This document shows, piece by piece, positions 5,570 to 7,653 of a stretch of 7,653 bases of DNA. The notes under the pieces are model-generated. The model ran no database searches. It was not told the origin of the DNA and saw only the letters and a list, made by a program, of their open reading frames with translations. The DNA is from an uncultured Elusimicrobiales bacterium (GTDB lineage: Bacteria; Elusimicrobiota; Elusimicrobia; Elusimicrobiales; Elusimicrobiaceae): positions 1 through 7,653 of the forward strand of contig CALUQA010000150.1 in NCBI GenBank assembly GCA_944322775.1, in the 5' to 3' direction. The position numbers were made by a program, and so were the translations under genes. Every line of letters begins with the position of its first letter. Position 1 is the first letter of the stretch.

Positions 5570-7441
5570 ATGAAAGTATTGCCAACCGTCAAAACCCCGG
5601 CAGATTTGCGCAACATTAAAAGAGAACTGTTGCCGCAGCTCTGTCAGGAAATCCGTGAAGAAATTATCAAAACGACCAGCAAAAACGGGGGCCATTTGGG
5701 CTCCAGCTTGGGCGCGGTGGAAATTATTACCGCCTTGCATTATGTGTTTGACACGCCCAAAGACAAACTGGTTTTTGACACGGGCCACCAAGCTTATGCG
5801 CATAAACTTTTGACGGGGCGGCAAGGCAAGTTTTCCACCATTCGCACCAAAGGCGGCTTGAGCGGCTTTCCCAAACGCAGCGAAAGCAAATACGATGAAT
5901 TTGGCGTGGGACACGCCAGCACGGCTTTGTCGGCTGCGCTGGGCATGGCCATTGCGCGTGACCAAAAAAAATCCGACGCAAAAGTGGTGGCCGTCGTGGC
6001 AGACGGCGCCTTGACCGGCGGCATGGCCTATGAAGCCATGCAAAACGCGGGCCTTTTGGCTACGGACATGTTGGTGATTTTAAACGATAACCAGATGTTC
6101 ATTTCCAAACGCGTCGGCGCATTGGGACAGTTTTTAACCAAACTGCTGACCAAAAAATATGTGCAGCTGGCGGAAGAAAAAGCCACCAACTTTTTAAAAC
6201 GCTTTGACGAACTGGGCAACAATGCCGCCAAGCTGGCCAAACGTGCCCGTTCCATTCTGTTCCCGGGAACGATTTTTGAAGAAATGGGCTTCCGCTATTT
6301 CGGCCCCGTCAACGGCAACGATATTGAGGCCATGGTGGACGTGCTGGAACACGTTAAAAACGTAAAAGGCCCCGTACTGCTGCACGTGGTCACCAAAAAG
6401 GGCAAAGGCTATACGCCGGCGGAAGAAAAACCGACCAAATTTCACGGCGTGGGCATGTTTGACGCCGACACCGGCGACACTATCGGCAAAAGCGACCGCA
6501 TTACCTTCACCAAGGCATTTTCCGACGCGATGATTAAACTGGCCAAAGCCGACAAAAAAATCAACGCCATCACCGCCGCCATGCCCGAGGGCACAGGCTT
6601 GGACGAGTTCCGCCACACCTTCCCGCAGCGTTTCTTTGATGTAGGCATTGCCGAAGAACACGCCGCCACCTTTGCCGCCGGTTTGGCGGCCGAAGGCCTA
6701 AAACCAGTGGTGGCGGTTTATTCTTCTTTTGCGCAGCGTTGCTACGACCAAATTGTGCACGATATTGCACTCCAAAATCTGCCCGTTGTGTTTGCTTTGG
6801 ACCGTGCCGGTTTGGTGGGCGAAGACGGCCCGACGCACCACGGCGCTTTTGATTTAAGTTTTCTGCGCAGTACACCCAACCTGATTATTGCCGCCCCGGC
6901 TGATGAAAACGAACTGGGGCACCTGCTTAAAACCGCTTTAGATAGCGGCAAACCTTTTGTGCTGCGCTACCCGCGCGGGGCCGGCTTTAACGTGCCCATA
7001 GACGAGGAACTGAAAGACTTGCCCATCGGCAAAGGTCAGTGGCTTAAAAAAGGCAAAGATTTAACCATTGTGGCCATCGGCAACCGCGTCCACCCGGCTT
7101 TGGAAACGGCCGAACTTTTAAAAGCCAAAGGCATAGACGCAGGCGTCATCAACGCGCGCTTTGTAAAACCGCTGGATACGGAAATTTTGGACGAAGCCTT
7201 AAAAGTATCCCCCCGCATTATTACGGTGGAAGACAATGCCCTCTGCGGCGGTTTTGGTTCTGCCGTGGCGGAATATTTAACCGGGCAGGAAAAGCCCTTC
7301 CACCTGCTGCGTTTGGGCCTGCCTGACGAATTTGTAGAACATGGAAAAGTAGGTCAACTCTATGAACAACTGGGACTGACGCCTGAAAAAATGGCCGAAG
7401 AAATCCTGAACTGGAGCAAACACCATGAAAAAACCCGCTAA
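5570..7441 (+). CDS. dxs: 1-deoxy-D-xylulose-5-phosphate synthase
   Basis: A 623-aa thiamine-diphosphate enzyme that joins pyruvate and glyceraldehyde 3-phosphate to make DXP, the first step of the MEP isoprenoid pathway (and a precursor for thiamine and pyridoxal). The length is typical. Conserved residues line up with E. coli Dxs: His42 (GHLGSS), His73 (DTGHQAY), Asp145 and Asn174 as magnesium/ThDP ligands, and the catalytic Glu362 (VGIAEEHA). The pyrimidine-binding domain then has YSSFAQRCYDQIVHD and DRAGLVGEDGPTHHGAFD, followed by a transketolase-type C-terminal domain. The usual GDG triplet reads A144-D-G. The ribosome site AAGGAG (5559-5564) overlaps the ispA stop, so the two genes are one operon. 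The 3' end overlaps the next gene by 17 bp. Confidence 0.98.
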   Translation: MKVLPTVKTPADLRNIKRELLPQLCQEIREEIIKTTSKNGGHLGSSLGAVEIITALHYVFDTPKDKLVFDTGHQAYAHKLLTGRQGKFSTIRTKGGLSGFPKRSESKYDEFGVGHASTALSAALGMAIARDQKKSDAKVVAVVADGALTGGMAYEAMQNAGLLATDMLVILNDNQMFISKRVGALGQFLTKLLTKKYVQLAEEKATNFLKRFDELGNNAAKLAKRARSILFPGTIFEEMGFRYFGPVNGNDIEAMVDVLEHVKNVKGPVLLHVVTKKGKGYTPAEEKPTKFHGVGMFDADTGDTIGKSDRITFTKAFSDAMIKLAKADKKINAITAAMPEGTGLDEFRHTFPQRFFDVGIAEEHAATFAAGLAAEGLKPVVAVYSSFAQRCYDQIVHDIALQNLPVVFALDRAGLVGEDGPTHHGAFDLSFLRSTPNLIIAAPADENELGHLLKTALDSGKPFVLRYPRGAGFNVPIDEELKDLPIGKGQWLKKGKDLTIVAIGNRVHPALETAELLKAKGIDAGVINARFVKPLDTEILDEALKVSPRIITVEDNALCGGFGSAVAEYLTGQEKPFHLLRLGLPDEFVEHGKVGQLYEQLGLTPEKMAEEILNWSKHHEKTR

Positions 7442-7653
7442 GAAAGAAAGAGTGAAATGCATTGAGCACGAAGGTTCCTACATTCGTGCCTACGAAGACA
7501 TTGAACTGTTAAATAAACCGGTCATGCGTCCGGTGCGTATTGAGCTGGAAGTGATGAAACCTGAAATTTATTTGCAGGCTATGAACATCACGCAAAGCAT
7601 TGTTTGCTTTGGTTCCGCGCGCGTACGGCCGGAAAAAGAAGCCAAAGCCCAAG
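7425..7653 (+). CDS. Probable LOG-family protein, N-terminal part (cut by window)
   Basis: The frame is open from ATG 7425 to the window edge, giving 76 codons. GGAG (7413-7416) lies 8 nt upstream, and the start is 17 bp inside the end of dxs, indicating tight co-expression. After a basic N-terminus (MKKPAKKERVK) and a segment of about 45 residues, the sequence SIVCFGSARVRPEKEA resembles the first beta strand and loop of the TIGR00730/LOG Rossmann family (nucleoside 5'-monophosphate phosphoribohydrolases, including the cytokinin-activating LOG enzymes). The pre-Rossmann segment fits the longer bacterial LOG type. The diagnostic PGGxGTxxE motif would be beyond the window, so the call rests on this N-terminal match only. 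Confidence 0.7.
   Translation, partial: MKKPAKKERVKCIEHEGSYIRAYEDIELLNKPVMRPVRIELEVMKPEIYLQAMNITQSIVCFGSARVRPEKEAKAQ

Noticed and set aside
5273..6043. A 256-codon open frame on the - strand across the ispA/dxs junction.
   Set aside because: It lies antisense to two clearly conserved enzymes, and its translation is rich in His, Gly, Phe and Gln, typical of shadow frames. No ribosome site or family match is seen.

Overview
The window is 7.65 kb of gene-dense bacterial chromosome at roughly 50% GC. It shows Shine-Dalgarno sites, short intergenic gaps, ATGA-type overlaps and compact intrinsic terminators. The gene set is housekeeping plus anaerobic metabolism: an [FeFe]-hydrogenase maturation GTPase (HydF) points to a fermentative, hydrogen-producing anaerobe, and ispA-dxs shows that isoprenoids come from the MEP pathway. 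Signal peptides and a probable lipoprotein suggest a diderm envelope. A gut-type Elusimicrobiota or another anaerobic diderm would fit, but this is an inference from gene content, not a demonstrated assignment.

Layout, left to right. A promoter, tRNA-Ser(UGA) with encoded CCA, and a strong hairpin-T-tract terminator occupy about 90-266. Next is a two-gene + strand unit: an exported alpha/beta hydrolase with a cysteine nucleophile (386-1408), overlapping by ATGA with a probable cyclophilin-like lipoprotein (1405-1860). A 162-aa acidic cytosolic protein of unknown function follows (1996-2484). A bidirectional terminator (about 2499-2531) separates it from two - strand genes: a secreted protein with eight 9-residue Pro/Thr/Val repeats (2543-3202), and upstream of it hydF (3252-4421). 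A 92-bp divergent intergenic region then leads to a + strand operon: farnesyl/geranyl diphosphate synthase (4514-5560), dxs (5570-7441), and the 5' end of a probable LOG-family nucleotide phosphoribohydrolase gene (7425 to the window edge).

How the genes work together. Dxs makes 1-deoxy-D-xylulose 5-phosphate, the entry to the MEP pathway, and the prenyl synthase condenses the resulting IPP and DMAPP into longer prenyl diphosphates for quinones, undecaprenyl carriers and similar products. HydF is the scaffold/carrier for the 2Fe subcluster of the hydrogenase H-cluster; its partners HydE and HydG and the hydrogenase itself are not in the window. The hydrolase/cyclophilin-like pair is probably co-translated and acts outside the cytoplasm on an unknown substrate.

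Most of the window is ordinary. The points worth a second look are the 9-residue repeat protein, a His-to-Gln change in the HydF cluster-binding motif, an extra segment of about 36 residues inside the prenyl synthase, the exported Cys-hydrolase/cyclophilin-like pair, and the LOG gene overlapping dxs. I see no mobile element, CRISPR array or clear new multi-gene system.
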